A DNA stretch of 64,000 bases, taken from Salticus scenicus. Lineage: Eukaryota > Arthropoda > Arachnida > Araneae > Salticidae. Positions 54,310-64,000 of this stretch are shown here, piece by piece; position 1 is the stretch's first letter, and each line of letters opens with the position of its first letter. Both the position numbers and the translations under genes were made by a program. The DNA is taken from the NCBI GenBank assembly GCA_963930645.1, contig OZ005659.1, positions 165,885,034-165,949,033 on the forward strand, in the 5' to 3' direction. The notes below the pieces were generated by a model. That model was not told the DNA's origin, did not search any database, and saw nothing but the letters and a program-made list of their open reading frames with translations.

Positions 54310-55230
54310 TATTGATCAAAAAATTAAAACAAGTCCTTCCGGCTCATAGGAAGGTTAGGTTGATTTATCTTTTCTTAAGAAGTTGCCACCATTTTTTCAA
54401 AATGGCAGCTACATTTTATTAATGAATTTGATGGATTTATTAATGAGGGCTATGTATACATGGAGTTTTAAGCAAATCGTTCAAGGGTTATTGTGATAAT
54501 TTTCAAGTGGCCACCATTTTGAAACAAAAGGACAGAGTGACTGAGATGCCCAGTGAACTTATCAAAGGTACTTGAATGATATGTCAACTGTGCAAACGTG
54601 ATTCGAACTGATTCAGTATTACAAAAGTTATTGTAATAAAAAAAAATTAAGTGGCCGCCACTTGGAAACAAAATGGTGGAGCAAGTTGCCTAGCAAACTT
54701 ATCCAAGATATTTGAATTGTAAGTTCACTTCCCAACTTTGATTTGAACCAGTTTAGTATTCTAAAAGTTACTATGGTGGCGCATTTTCAAGTAGCAGCCT
54801 GATTTCAAGCGGCTGCAACTTGGAAACTAAATATTGGTACAAAATTCATCCAAGATATTGGTGTGATAAGTTCAATGTCCAACTTGAACTGATTCAGTAT
54901 TTCAAAAGGTATTCTGATGATAAATTTACAAGTGGTATCCTGATTTGAAATGGCCGTACTAAAGATATCGGTCATTTTGTTAAAAATGGCAGATAAAATT
55001 CATTAATAAATACTTGGTTGAGACCTTTATGTGGTCAATGTAAACATCAAAATTCAAAATGTGGATTTGAAATTTTCACGTAGCTGCCACTTGAAAACAA
55101 ACTGCAGAGCAACTCAGTTAACGAACTCATCTAAGATATTTGTACGATAAGTTTGCTGTATAACTTTGGTTCAATGCAATTTTGAGTATTATGTCAAGTT
55201 ATCGTAATCACAAAATTTCCATTACAAAAA
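54310..55230. repeat. Degenerate tandem repeats, roughly 150-170 bp
   Basis: About five units share 'aagtggccgccacttggaaacaaa', 'aacttatccaagatatttg', 'gataagttca', 'tttgaactgattcagtatt' and 'caaaagttattgtgat'. Divergence between units is high. No coding function seen. Confidence 0.65.
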
Positions 55231-55943
55231 AACCCAATTTATACATCTTTTACATTTATACGACCTTTTAGTGAAGTCCTGATTCATTCCTATTCATTTG
55301 AATGAAAAATTTCTTTGTTTATAAGTCACACAATATTAGTTATGTCTTTTCCACTTTTCTAAAATTCACAAAATTTCTTGACTGGTCATTATTTTACCAT
55401 TCTAAATATAAATTTTTATGAGTATGTGAACTTTGATATTATATCATGACTTTGGAGTTATTCACAATCTATTAACTAATTAAAAACAAATTGTCTGATG
55501 CTAATTTAAGTGATAATGATGTAGAATGTGAAGAAGTTATTCTTAAGAGAGGACAATACCTAATCTTGGCAACAACTATGGCCTATCTTATGGGAAGATC
55601 TATTTTCATAACTAGGGGGCTCTGCCCCCTGCTCGCTCTGTTCACCAACCCCTGAGGGAGGCTTCGCCTTCCCCCGACTCACTTTACTTGTTAACACATG
55701 CAGAGCTCTGCCCGCCTATCCGTTGCTTTCCTTTCACTGAATAGGAATGTTAATAGTGCATAACACAAGACAAAAGCAGAAAATTTTGAAATATGTAATA
55801 TTTAATAGCACATTATTTTATTTTTATAAAAAACATGCTTAAAATCAGTTTTTTTTTTTTTTTAATAGAAAGAAATCCGTAATATCCAGACTATTTTCTA
55901 TTATAGCTTTAGTATATCACCTTTGTTTTTTAACTATAGATCA
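55231..55943. other. AT-rich stretch with a GC-rich patch
   Basis: 55611-55700 ('ggggctctgccccctgctcg', 'aggcttcgccttcccccgac') is a short palindrome-like GC-rich patch of the kind found at repeat borders. No gene seen. Confidence 0.4.
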
Positions 55944-56258
55944 GGACCGCGGCACCCCAGTCGATAGCACGCCGACCTTGTAATTGGAAGATTGCGGGTT
56001 CGGTACTCGAGCTGGCCAAAGACCGTTGGTGGCTGGTGCACGTAAAATCTGTTGTGGTGACAATATCCTCCATATTCCCATCAAAACTATACCTTTTTGG
56101 GTCACCGAAGCGGGGGAGCCATCTCTTCCGTGTAGGATCAAAAATGTGATGGCATGTCTCCGAAACATACCTAGGGGTGTGCCCCAGATCATCATCAATT
56201 ATCCATAGTGCAGTAATGGCCAATGTCATATCCAACCTATCTAACTACCTACCTACCT
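55944..56258 (+). mobile_element. tRNA-derived SINE (copy C)
   Basis: Head 'ggaccgcggcaccccagtcg' and 'cgtaattggaagattgcggg' correspond to copies A and B with a damaged A-box region. There is a deletion after 'aaagaccgt'. The tail is (ACCT)n. No exact target duplication is seen. It is followed by ACAACCATGGATA, as is copy D. Confidence 0.8.
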
Positions 56259-56364
56259 ACAACCATGGATATTTTAATTTTCCCATGTAAGAAAATTTAC
56301 TTTCTACAAGTAGAGAAAAAAAGTTATTAATAGCAACACTGACATTTATTTTTTACAACCATGG

Positions 56365-56661
56365 TTCCGAGCAGCGGTATAGCCAGTCCATAAAGCACCG
56401 AGCTCATAATTGGAAGATTGCTGATTCGATACTTGAGCCGGTCAAAGACCGTCGTGTGCACTAATGGTGTCTGGTGCACATAAAATCTGTCATGGCCACA
56501 AAGTCCTCCATGTTCCCATCAAATATATACGTCTGGGGAATCTCCTCCATGGAGGATCAAAATTGTGATGTCTCTGGAACATCCCTAGAAGTGCTTCCCA
56601 GACAGTCACCAATTACCCATAGCGCAGTACTTGGGCGATGTTAAATCCAACCTACCTACCT
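56365..56661 (+). mobile_element. tRNA-derived SINE (copy D)
   Basis: Head 'gcagcggtatagccagtcca' and 'cataattggaagattgctga' are the most diverged of the four longer copies. The tail is CCAACCTACCTACCTAC. The 10-bp repeat ACAACCATGG flanks it (56355-56364 and 56662-56671). The 3' flank resembles that of copy C over about 35 bp. Confidence 0.8.
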
Positions 56662-56671
56662 ACAACCATGG

Positions 56672-57589
56672 ATAGTATTTTATTTTTCCCGTGTAAAATG
56701 ACTTCATGACAGAAGACCAACGTCACTGGGAGAAACTTTTTTCAAGGTGGCAAATAGAGTACTTTCATAAATTTGTCGTTTATAGCTAATAACTTCTTTA
56801 ATTAAAATGATAGAAATTTCTAAGCAGCTGAAATGTCTTCCTTGAAGTATTCGGAACACATTGATACCTCTCATGATGCGAAAGACCCTGCCCTCCGCGA
56901 GAAGATGCTGTCGCAGACAAAAAAAATTTGACGCCAGCGACAGTAATTTTTTTTTTATATATAGAGATTACTCATTACCAAATGTAGTTTTTAAATTCTG
57001 TTTTCACTTTCAGAAAATTCACAACCATTAAATTGGTACTCATTTTCGAAGAAATTCATTTTTAAAAATTTTTATATATTTTTTTCGTTCAAAAATGCAA
57101 ATTTTCACACAAATTGCTTTTTTTAACCACAAAATGAAATACTAAAAATTTAAAAAATCAATTTTTGGAAAATGGGTACTAATTTAACGACTTTGAATTT
57201 TCTGAATATATTTCTTATTTTAATTTTGTAAAAAAAAAAATATTACTTGGTAATAGAAATTCCAGATGAAAAAAAATACAAAATTAAATTTTACTTCCAC
57301 ATAGAAAAGTTATTTATTTATTTTTCACAAAAGTAATGTCTTTAATAATATAAATGTGACATGTGTATGACTGTATATATATATATATAATCAATTTGAT
57401 AAATATGCAGAAACTTAAAGAGAAATAATAAAAATGTTGAGTGACTCCAGTCGACTTTCTGAACATGAAAGTAATTCACTGTTGTTTAAATAAAATAACG
57501 TAAGAGAAGTCATTAAATAAACAATCAAGAAAATTATTTGATTATTTGCTCACAAATAATATATTGTTTAATGGAATGGAATGCATCCG
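56672..57589. other. AT-rich stretch, nothing recognised
   Basis: Contains repeated 'aaattcaca/aaaatgaaat' words and a (TA)n at 57372-57388. No supported feature. Confidence 0.45.
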
Positions 57590-58240
57590 AATTATTTTGT
57601 GTATATCTGTAAAAGAACTAATAGTGTCAGATTCACCAAAATGTATATAGTTTGTGTGACATATACTTATAATTTGTATATGAATTCAAAGCTCAATCAA
57701 ATGAGGCTTCAGACGCCATCACATTTTAAATAAATTCAGACTATAGACCATAATATTACAGAATTTTTCGTTATTTCCCTGTAAAAAAAACTATAAATGC
57801 TAGATTCAGCAAAATATATCTATACGATTCATTCAACAGTGACTGATAACATGTATATAAAAGTTTCAGCTGAATTGAATAAGGAATTCAGATGCTATCA
57901 CACTTTAAATTATTTGAGCCCATAGACTATAATGATAAAGAATTTATCTTTGTGTCCTGGTTAAAATAAATAAATAAAATTGTGCTAGATTCTCCAAGAT
58001 GTATACAGTTTGTACTACGATAACCTATAACATATGCACCAACTTTTAGCTCATTTGAACAAAGCATTTAGACAATATTGTGTTCACTCTACTCAGATAT
58101 GTACATACATTATCGTAAAATAGCAAAAATGAACTCATGGAACTTCAAACATGTAGATACACCAACTTCACGTCAAAATTTTGTTATAATTACAAAACTT
58201 TCCTTACCTATGTATTTTCAGAAAGTAAAAAATTCCATGA
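57590..58240. repeat. Degenerate ~150-bp repeats (third locus, plus orientation)
   Basis: About three units of the family described at 22060-22850: 'gctcaatcaaatgaggcttcagacgccatcacattttaaat', 'tataatgataaagaattt', 'gtgtcctg', 'ctagattc.ccaa.atgtatacagtttgt'. It ends in 'tacaaaactttccttacctatgtattttcagaaagtaaaa'. Confidence 0.7.
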
Positions 58241-58511
58241 AATATATGTGAATCATTCATTTCATCATGCTTAATAACAAATTTTTTAAAGGTGTTTACG
58301 ACTATGAGGGAGGAGATGATAATGTAGTTGAAAGCAGTGGAGGGGGGGGGCGGAGGAGGGGAATTAAAATTGAAACTATAAACTATACTTTTGCACCCAA
58401 TTCACCCTTAGAAATAGATATATTTATTTATTAAATATTGTTAACTTTGCATGCCTATTTCAATCATTTATGTCTATTTTGAAATATTTAAATTGATTTT
58501 ATTTACATACA

Positions 58512-59535
58512 CAGGTTTAACCTGGCAAAAAAATTACTTTAGCATTTTAGCGAAAATAGGCAAGCACTATTTTAGCTTTTTCGAAAGTTAATTAATTCTT
58601 TGGATACCATTGATTTCTTTTACTTACAAGGAACATCACCCAAGCGTCCGGCTCGGATTTCAATGAGAGAGAGGCATTTCTTTCATATTTGATATGCTAT
58701 CAAATTTTACTCAAAAATATGCGAAAAATTTGTATTTATACAGCAAGTGAATACTCAAATGAATAATTCAGTTGAAATAATTTTCAGTACTACTATAAAT
58801 TTTCATTTGTAACTTAAACATGAAAGCGCAAAATCATTTAGTATTTTTAAGTCACACCCAAAGGCGGAGCTTACTGTTGATATGTGGCTGATGTGGTTTT
58901 TAACATTTTAAAAATTCAATAAATAGAGAAAACATGGATGATAGCAAAAATTTCTGTGATAAAAAATATTTGGTACATGCCCTCTATCAGAAATTAAAGT
59001 TTCATTAAAATCACAGCCAGACACGGTGTTCCTTGTTAGCTTTGTTATTGTTATCCTCAGTTTTGTTTTCTATTCCTTTTGTTCATTGATGATTTTAACC
59101 AAGCATCCATATTTGTGACTTTAAAAATATTAATCAGGAAAACTATGTTTTGATTTCAACAATAGAAAAAGAGGTACTCATATCATACATGTAAAATGAA
59201 AAAGCAATTTAAAAATTAAATAAAGTGTAGTGGTAGATAATCGTGAAATACTAGTGCTAAGAATGCTTCTATGAAGCAAATTCTGACATACTTTTAAATA
59301 TTTTTGCATTTAAATTCAATCATTAAAAATAAATCCAAATTACTATACAAATAATGATTCCCAAAAATTTCAGTTCTTTCGTAGTTTTTGCCTGCAAATA
59401 TTACAAAAAAAAAAAAAAATCTGAGTTATTATATAGAGATATTTTATATAGTTATCCAGTTTTAGCTTTTTAGTGAAATTCTGACCAACATTTTTTAGCA
59501 AAATGCTAAAAAAACTTATGGCAGTTTAAACCCTG
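58512..59535. mobile_element. hAT-like non-autonomous element, about 1.02 kb (tentative)
   Basis: Left 'caggtttaacctggcaaaaaaa' and the complement of the right end ('cagggtttaaactgccataa') pair imperfectly. Pairing continues over 'tagcattttagc' and 'gcaaaatgcta'. CAGG ends suggest hAT, but an 8-bp duplication is not clear. No ORF inside. A G-rich patch (58336-58362) lies just upstream. Confidence 0.45.
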
Positions 59536-59673
59536 CACAGGGTTCAGGAATTTATTAAAAAATATGGTCGCCAACAAAAAATTATGGTAGCCCATAAAAA
59601 AATATTCTCCAACATTTACTTTCTTTCTTTTTTTTTTTTTTCTTTTTATTCCGTTTCAAAATTTATTTGAATG

Positions 59674-59992
59674 CAGGGGTGCAGAATATGTCCGAACGTG
59701 CGAACGATGTTCGGGGGAAATTCTGGCTGTCTGGGGAAATTTTGAATAATTATTATCTTAGAATAAAATAAAAATGAAAACGGAAGTAAGAAAAAATTAC
59801 TGAAAAAACAAATTTTCGAATATTAAACTACAAATTAACAGCTGTATTCTTCTTTTACAAGTGTATTCCCTTTAAATACCCGTTACCCCCCCCCCCCCCC
59901 CCAAAAAAAAAAAAAAAAAAAACTTTCAGATAATAGGTTGATGCGTTATTTTTGGGAAAATTTCAGAGGTCTGAACATTTTCTGCACCCCTG
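59674..59992. mobile_element. hAT-like MITE, 319 bp
   Basis: Left CAGGGGTGCAGAATATGTCC and right 'acattttctgcacccctg' form about 20-bp inverted repeats. The flanking 8-mers do not match, so duplication is not supported. The interior contains C17 (59886-59902) followed by A20 (59903-59922). Confidence 0.6.
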
Positions 59993-61558
59993 GAATATAG
60001 AAATTAAGATTCTATATACCAATTATTATACCAACTAAAAATCAATTACTTATTAGGCTGGAATGATTTATTTTTTACATCAGGAAACACTTGTTTAAAT
60101 TTAACATCATGAAACTGGTTTTATTATTTTCACTAAATTAATACACCATCGGCAATGGTACATCATTACACAGGTACAAAAATTCAGCACCAGATCGATA
60201 GCATGCACAGACAGGAGCAGTGTAAACCAATTCCCTAAAACGGTGCAATAATTTAACACAGGGTTGTGAAACATGCACGGAGATATGTAAATTCCCTAAT
60301 TCAACACAGTGTCTCAAAAAGTGGTGAGGGCAAAACAGCGAAAGTAGAATTGGAGCCCGATTTCGGGACCAATTCTTTCACCAAAATATATATATTAAAA
60401 AAAAAAAAAATCCTTAAAGTTGAAAACATTATTACTAGTTTTAAAAAATATTGGTCCCCAATGGCGACCGTATTTCACAAGCTCTCACATACACATATCT
60501 GATAAAGAATTGTTTTATATATATGGAAAGAATAAAGGTAATTTTTAATTTAGGACTCGCAAATAATTAATAGTGGACAAAACGGTATTTTGTCCGGGGC
60601 GATTTTAACCAGGTTTTTCCACTATGGAAAAAACCGAACAACCCTGACCCAAAGTACCCCATGTTTTAAAATCATTAATTACATTAAAACTATTAAAACA
60701 TAAACGAGGAGCAAACATTCAAACCATGTTTTCACCTTTAGATACAATTTTTCAGACCAAAAAAAAAAAAAAAAATAACTAATAAATTAAAAAAATAACT
60801 TTTTTTTTTTTTTTTTTTTTCTTTTTTAAGAAAAAACTTGATTTGAACATTTGCTCCCCAAATGTTTCAATTCGATAAAATGTTAAAGTAAACATATATA
60901 ATGTGCAGTATATACCTAAATTTGGAAAATATATAGCAGCATGTTAATTAGCAGCACTGTTTGAAAGTACTTGTTTTGATTGAATTGCCATCTTCAAAAA
61001 CTAAAATATTTTTTGTGTCAATTTCAATTTTGCTAATATATTTTCAGTATATAATTATAGGTAATGATGATGTATATAAATGTGAATTCTTGTAGGCATA
61101 TGAAATTATTAGTTTTCATTTTATTTCATGAAATATAATTCATACCCAAATCCAAAATTATCCCTATTCTATTAGCAATTCATGAAATGCATAAGATTTG
61201 CAGCTACAAGGAAAATAAATTACAAATATACACTTCCATTACTATGATTTAGAGGCAAGTGTTTTATAGTTTTATTTTTTTAAATGTAGTTATTCATATT
61301 TCCGAAAAGTAAATAAATGTCTGTTTATCTGTTGGCTAAAACAAAAATATCTTCAAGTATAAACAAATCACTTGTAACCTCTATTTTTCGAATATGCCTG
61401 TTTTATGTTCCACACTTCAATATTCAAACATTTACTTGAGAAATTAATCTTCTAAAATACAAAATATTAATTTAAACTAAATGTAATTTAATTTACTTTA
61501 ATTAATAGTAAATTCTGTTTCTAAACAAAAAAGAAAATGCAGACAACTTATTCATGCA
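59993..61558. other. AT-rich stretch, nothing recognised
   Basis: Poly-A and poly-T runs lie at about 60757-60775 and 60800-60820. A 78-codon frame (60266-60502) spans a poly-A and is not convincing. Confidence 0.45.
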
Positions 61559-61729
61559 CTATGTTCCAGTGGCGGATCTAGAACTTTTTTTTTTTTTTTG
61601 GGGGGGGGGGCTAAGATTTTTCAAGATGTTATTCCATATCAATGAAAAATTTCCAATTGTAATATTCAATTATGAATGTCAGTACTTTTAGCCTAGCCCC
61701 CCCCCCCTAGATCCGGCGCTGCTATGTTC
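61559..61729. mobile_element. hAT-like MITE with 8-bp target duplication
   Basis: The element is 61567-61721 (155 bp). Left CAGTGGCGGATCTAG and right CTAGATCCGGCGCTG are 13/15 complementary. CTATGTTC flanks it at 61559-61566 and 61722-61729, an exact 8-bp duplication. The interior holds T15-G11 near the left and a C13 near the right, so the arms also pair through G/C homopolymers. Confidence 0.8.
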
Positions 61730-63505
61730 TTGCATGCATGAGCATACCACAGTTAAAAAGAAAAAAGTGGCAGAATGGCTCTTTTTGCAATGTTTACCGC
61801 AAGAGAGTTTTCTGTTTTCAGTGGTGTACAGAATGAAATTCAAGAGGAAAAGAAAAAGTAAAGATATTAACAGACATGTTACTTTTCAGCCTTTTTAAGC
61901 TTGGAAATTATTATTCTTGGGATCAATGCAAATCTGCATTAAAACTTTTTGGACATGTGTAGGGGGGGGGGGGGTCAGCCTGAATTTGTGCAATATATTA
62001 TTAGCAATTTCTATGTGATTGGCTTTCAAGAAATGTCAAATTCAAACTTTGAGAAAATGAAAAAGAAATAGCTCTTCAACTGCATTTTCCTAATAAACTA
62101 GAACTACATTATTCTTATTCTGCTAATCAATTGCCCCAGCAAACAATGCTTCTACAGAATAAACTTATTTTCAAGTATACGTAATAAGTTTGTCTGTTTT
62201 TTAAGCACTTACAACTATTTTAATTATAATTAATATGATATTCAATATGAGATTTATTGTTCTGATTTTGTTTATTGTGTGTGCATGGATGCAATCAAAT
62301 TTAACATTATTTTTATTATTGAAAAATTTATATTGTGTCAGTTGCCTGATACCACTTTTGAGGGGGGGGGGGATCGGGAAAAGTTCAGCCTTTTTTTCTG
62401 TAAGATTGTACCATGTCTGTATTAATTAAAACTTTAGCTCTACGAAAATAATCAGTTTTAGACACTTTTCATGGTTAATCTGTTTATTTAATGATTTTGG
62501 CCGAATGCCGAATATTTGGCCAGCTAATTACTGACAATCAGCTGTCAACTTCCTAATTTTTTTCGAACTATTTAAATAGTACCATTTACATTTAGTAATA
62601 TTTTACTTTTTTAATTATGAGAAATTAACATAAAAAATTCCTTTTCAGAAATGGTGATTGATTTAAATGTAGAAAATTACTAGAAAATATTACAATACAC
62701 AGTGGCATGATGCTGAGCTCACAGCAAAGAAAGTTATTAACTGTTAGATTCCTCAATAAATACTTAAACTTTCTTAGATGACAACATCATGTTGCACCCC
62801 AGCAATAAAAAATAATCTTTGAGAAAAATCAACTTAAAGATAACAATAAAGCATTGACTAGCTTACAATAAAACTAACAAAAATGCCTCTCACTCAGGTG
62901 GATAAACTGCATGATATAGCTTAGGTGGGACACTTTTCATCCCAGTGACATAAAATTTTGTATCTGTCTGCGACAGGTTTTTAAAATTTCGTAATCTGTA
63001 CTCAAAAAGCCTGAAAGCTGAAAGCTGCAATCTGGGAGGAGGGGGGGGGGGGGGTGTTAACAACAGTGGTGATCTCGTGCAACAATACACAATACAATTT
63101 TACTACAAAATAATATAGTATAAACAATTATAAAATAATAAGTTTAACTCATTCAATTAAATATTTCATAGCAATGTTTGACACAACACAATATAAATAA
63201 TTATAAATAATAAAAGTATTAATTTTAGTTTTGATACAGAAATTTTTATAAGTGAATTTTGAAGTGGAGGAGAAGTTTTGGAGCAGTTTTAAATGAAATT
63301 AGCACTTTCCTACATTCCCGTAGAATCTCAGTAACAGGTAACAGGAGAAAAAGAATACATGCATAACACTGCCTATCAAGGGAGATCTAGGCTCCTAGGT
63401 CGCCCTTGTTAAGCACTGTTTTGTGTGTTCCTACCAAGGCACCTATAGGGAGTTCAAGAGTTCCTACCACAGAGCGTCTAAGACGTCATACATCAGTAGC
63501 GCATT
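61730..63505. other. AT-rich stretch with poly-G tracts
   Basis: G tracts at 61962-61974, 62362-62372 and 63041-63054. A leucine-rich 64-codon frame (62235-62429) overlaps one tract and is not supported as a gene. No repeats otherwise. Confidence 0.45.
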
Positions 63506-63720
63506 GTCGTGGGCAAAAATATCTAAATTGCAGACAATTTTTTATGACTGCAGACAAAAACTGTCTTAAAGTTGTGGGAAATTTTTTTTTTAGTAGTACA
63601 GACAAAGAGTGTCTGAAAGTTAGGGTCAATTTTTTTTATTAGTGCAGACAAAAACTGTCTGCAAGCCGTTTTTCTGTGTCCGCGACTATGTCGCCGTGTC
63701 GCGGCGTTTCTGCCACTGGG
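63506..63720. repeat. Short degenerate repeats and possible element end
   Basis: 'tgcagacaaaaactgtct' style units recur at about 63550, 63600 and 63643 with 60-bp or smaller spacing. The segment ends in 'tgtcgcggcgtttctgccactg', which resembles a hAT-type terminus (complement CAGTGGCAGAAACGC). A weak partner 'cagtagcgcattgtcgtggg' lies at 63494. Confidence 0.35.
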
Positions 63721-64000
63721 CTTTTCATATGACATAAACTCAAATTCACTATTTTTTTACTTGTATCATGTATCACCTTTTTTAACGGGGGTGGACATAA
63801 TATTTGTTTGATCTCCTAAAATGTCCTAGATGGCAACATTATCTAAAATACGTGCACTCCTTGTTAACTCGATTTTAAAGATATAATTTTTATTTAAGTA
63901 CTGTTGTTAACAAAAACAACTTTTGTTAGGTATTAGTGCTACACCAAATAGCACTTTGACCGAGTAGTTGCTGAGTGCTTGGACGAGCACCTAATACCAA

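Noticed and set aside
1..64000. Viral or endogenous viral genes, rRNA genes, bacterial operons
   Set aside because: I looked for polymerase, capsid, integrase and rRNA-like sequence and found none; the only reverse transcriptase is the PLE.

Overview
This is AT-rich eukaryotic DNA with no intact host gene that I can recognise. It is a dense, layered graveyard of mobile elements. The mix fits an arthropod: Tc1/mariner, Tc3, pogo, hAT and piggyBac-like DNA transposon remains, a Penelope-like retroelement (PLE), tRNA-derived SINEs, a Helitron-like fragment and many palindromic MITEs. A chelicerate such as a spider is my best guess, but nothing here proves it. Most short open frames are chance frames in repeats or homopolymers and are left out.

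The best preserved coding unit is a PLE ORF at 27340-29661 (773 aa, reverse transcriptase plus GIY-YIG endonuclease). The element (26729-29931) has two 217-bp direct terminal repeats (PLTRs), an inverted 5' arm, CCAAT/TATA promoter boxes and several hammerhead-ribozyme-like motifs. A 12-bp target duplication places its insertion inside an older DNA transposon with long inverted repeats (26690-30668). A second PLE insertion (24298-24537) consists only of two head-to-head terminal units, each with a hammerhead-like motif, and has a 13-bp target duplication.

Layout. 0-9 kb: 272-bp tandem repeat, hAT MITE with 8-bp duplication, palindromic MITEs, piggyBac-like MITE, long dispersed repeats. 9-17 kb: SINE and tRNA relics, a pogo-like element, a mariner relic. 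17-21 kb: two tandem arrays, a mariner-like element with clear termini, a SINE. 21-26 kb: diverged ~150-bp dispersed repeats, a 1-kb hAT-like element, the PLE hairpin. 26.7-30.7 kb: PLE nested in a DNA transposon. 31-38 kb: MITE, SINE, dispersed repeats. 38.3-41.1 kb: a Tc3-like element abutting three MITEs. 41.5-45.7 kb: 272-bp tandem array, an IS630-type element with a DUF4817-like N-terminus, nested piggyBac-like MITEs. 46-53 kb: further MITEs, a mariner remnant, a 28/29-bp minisatellite beside a Helitron-like fragment. 53.1-54.3 kb: an almost perfect inverted repeat with 519-bp arms. 54-64 kb: degenerate tandem repeats, two SINEs, hAT-like elements and a cluster of poly-G/C tracts.

The genes do not form a pathway. 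What links them is nesting and mobilisation: autonomous transposases (all broken here) probably once moved the MITEs, and the PLE protein probably made both PLE insertions.
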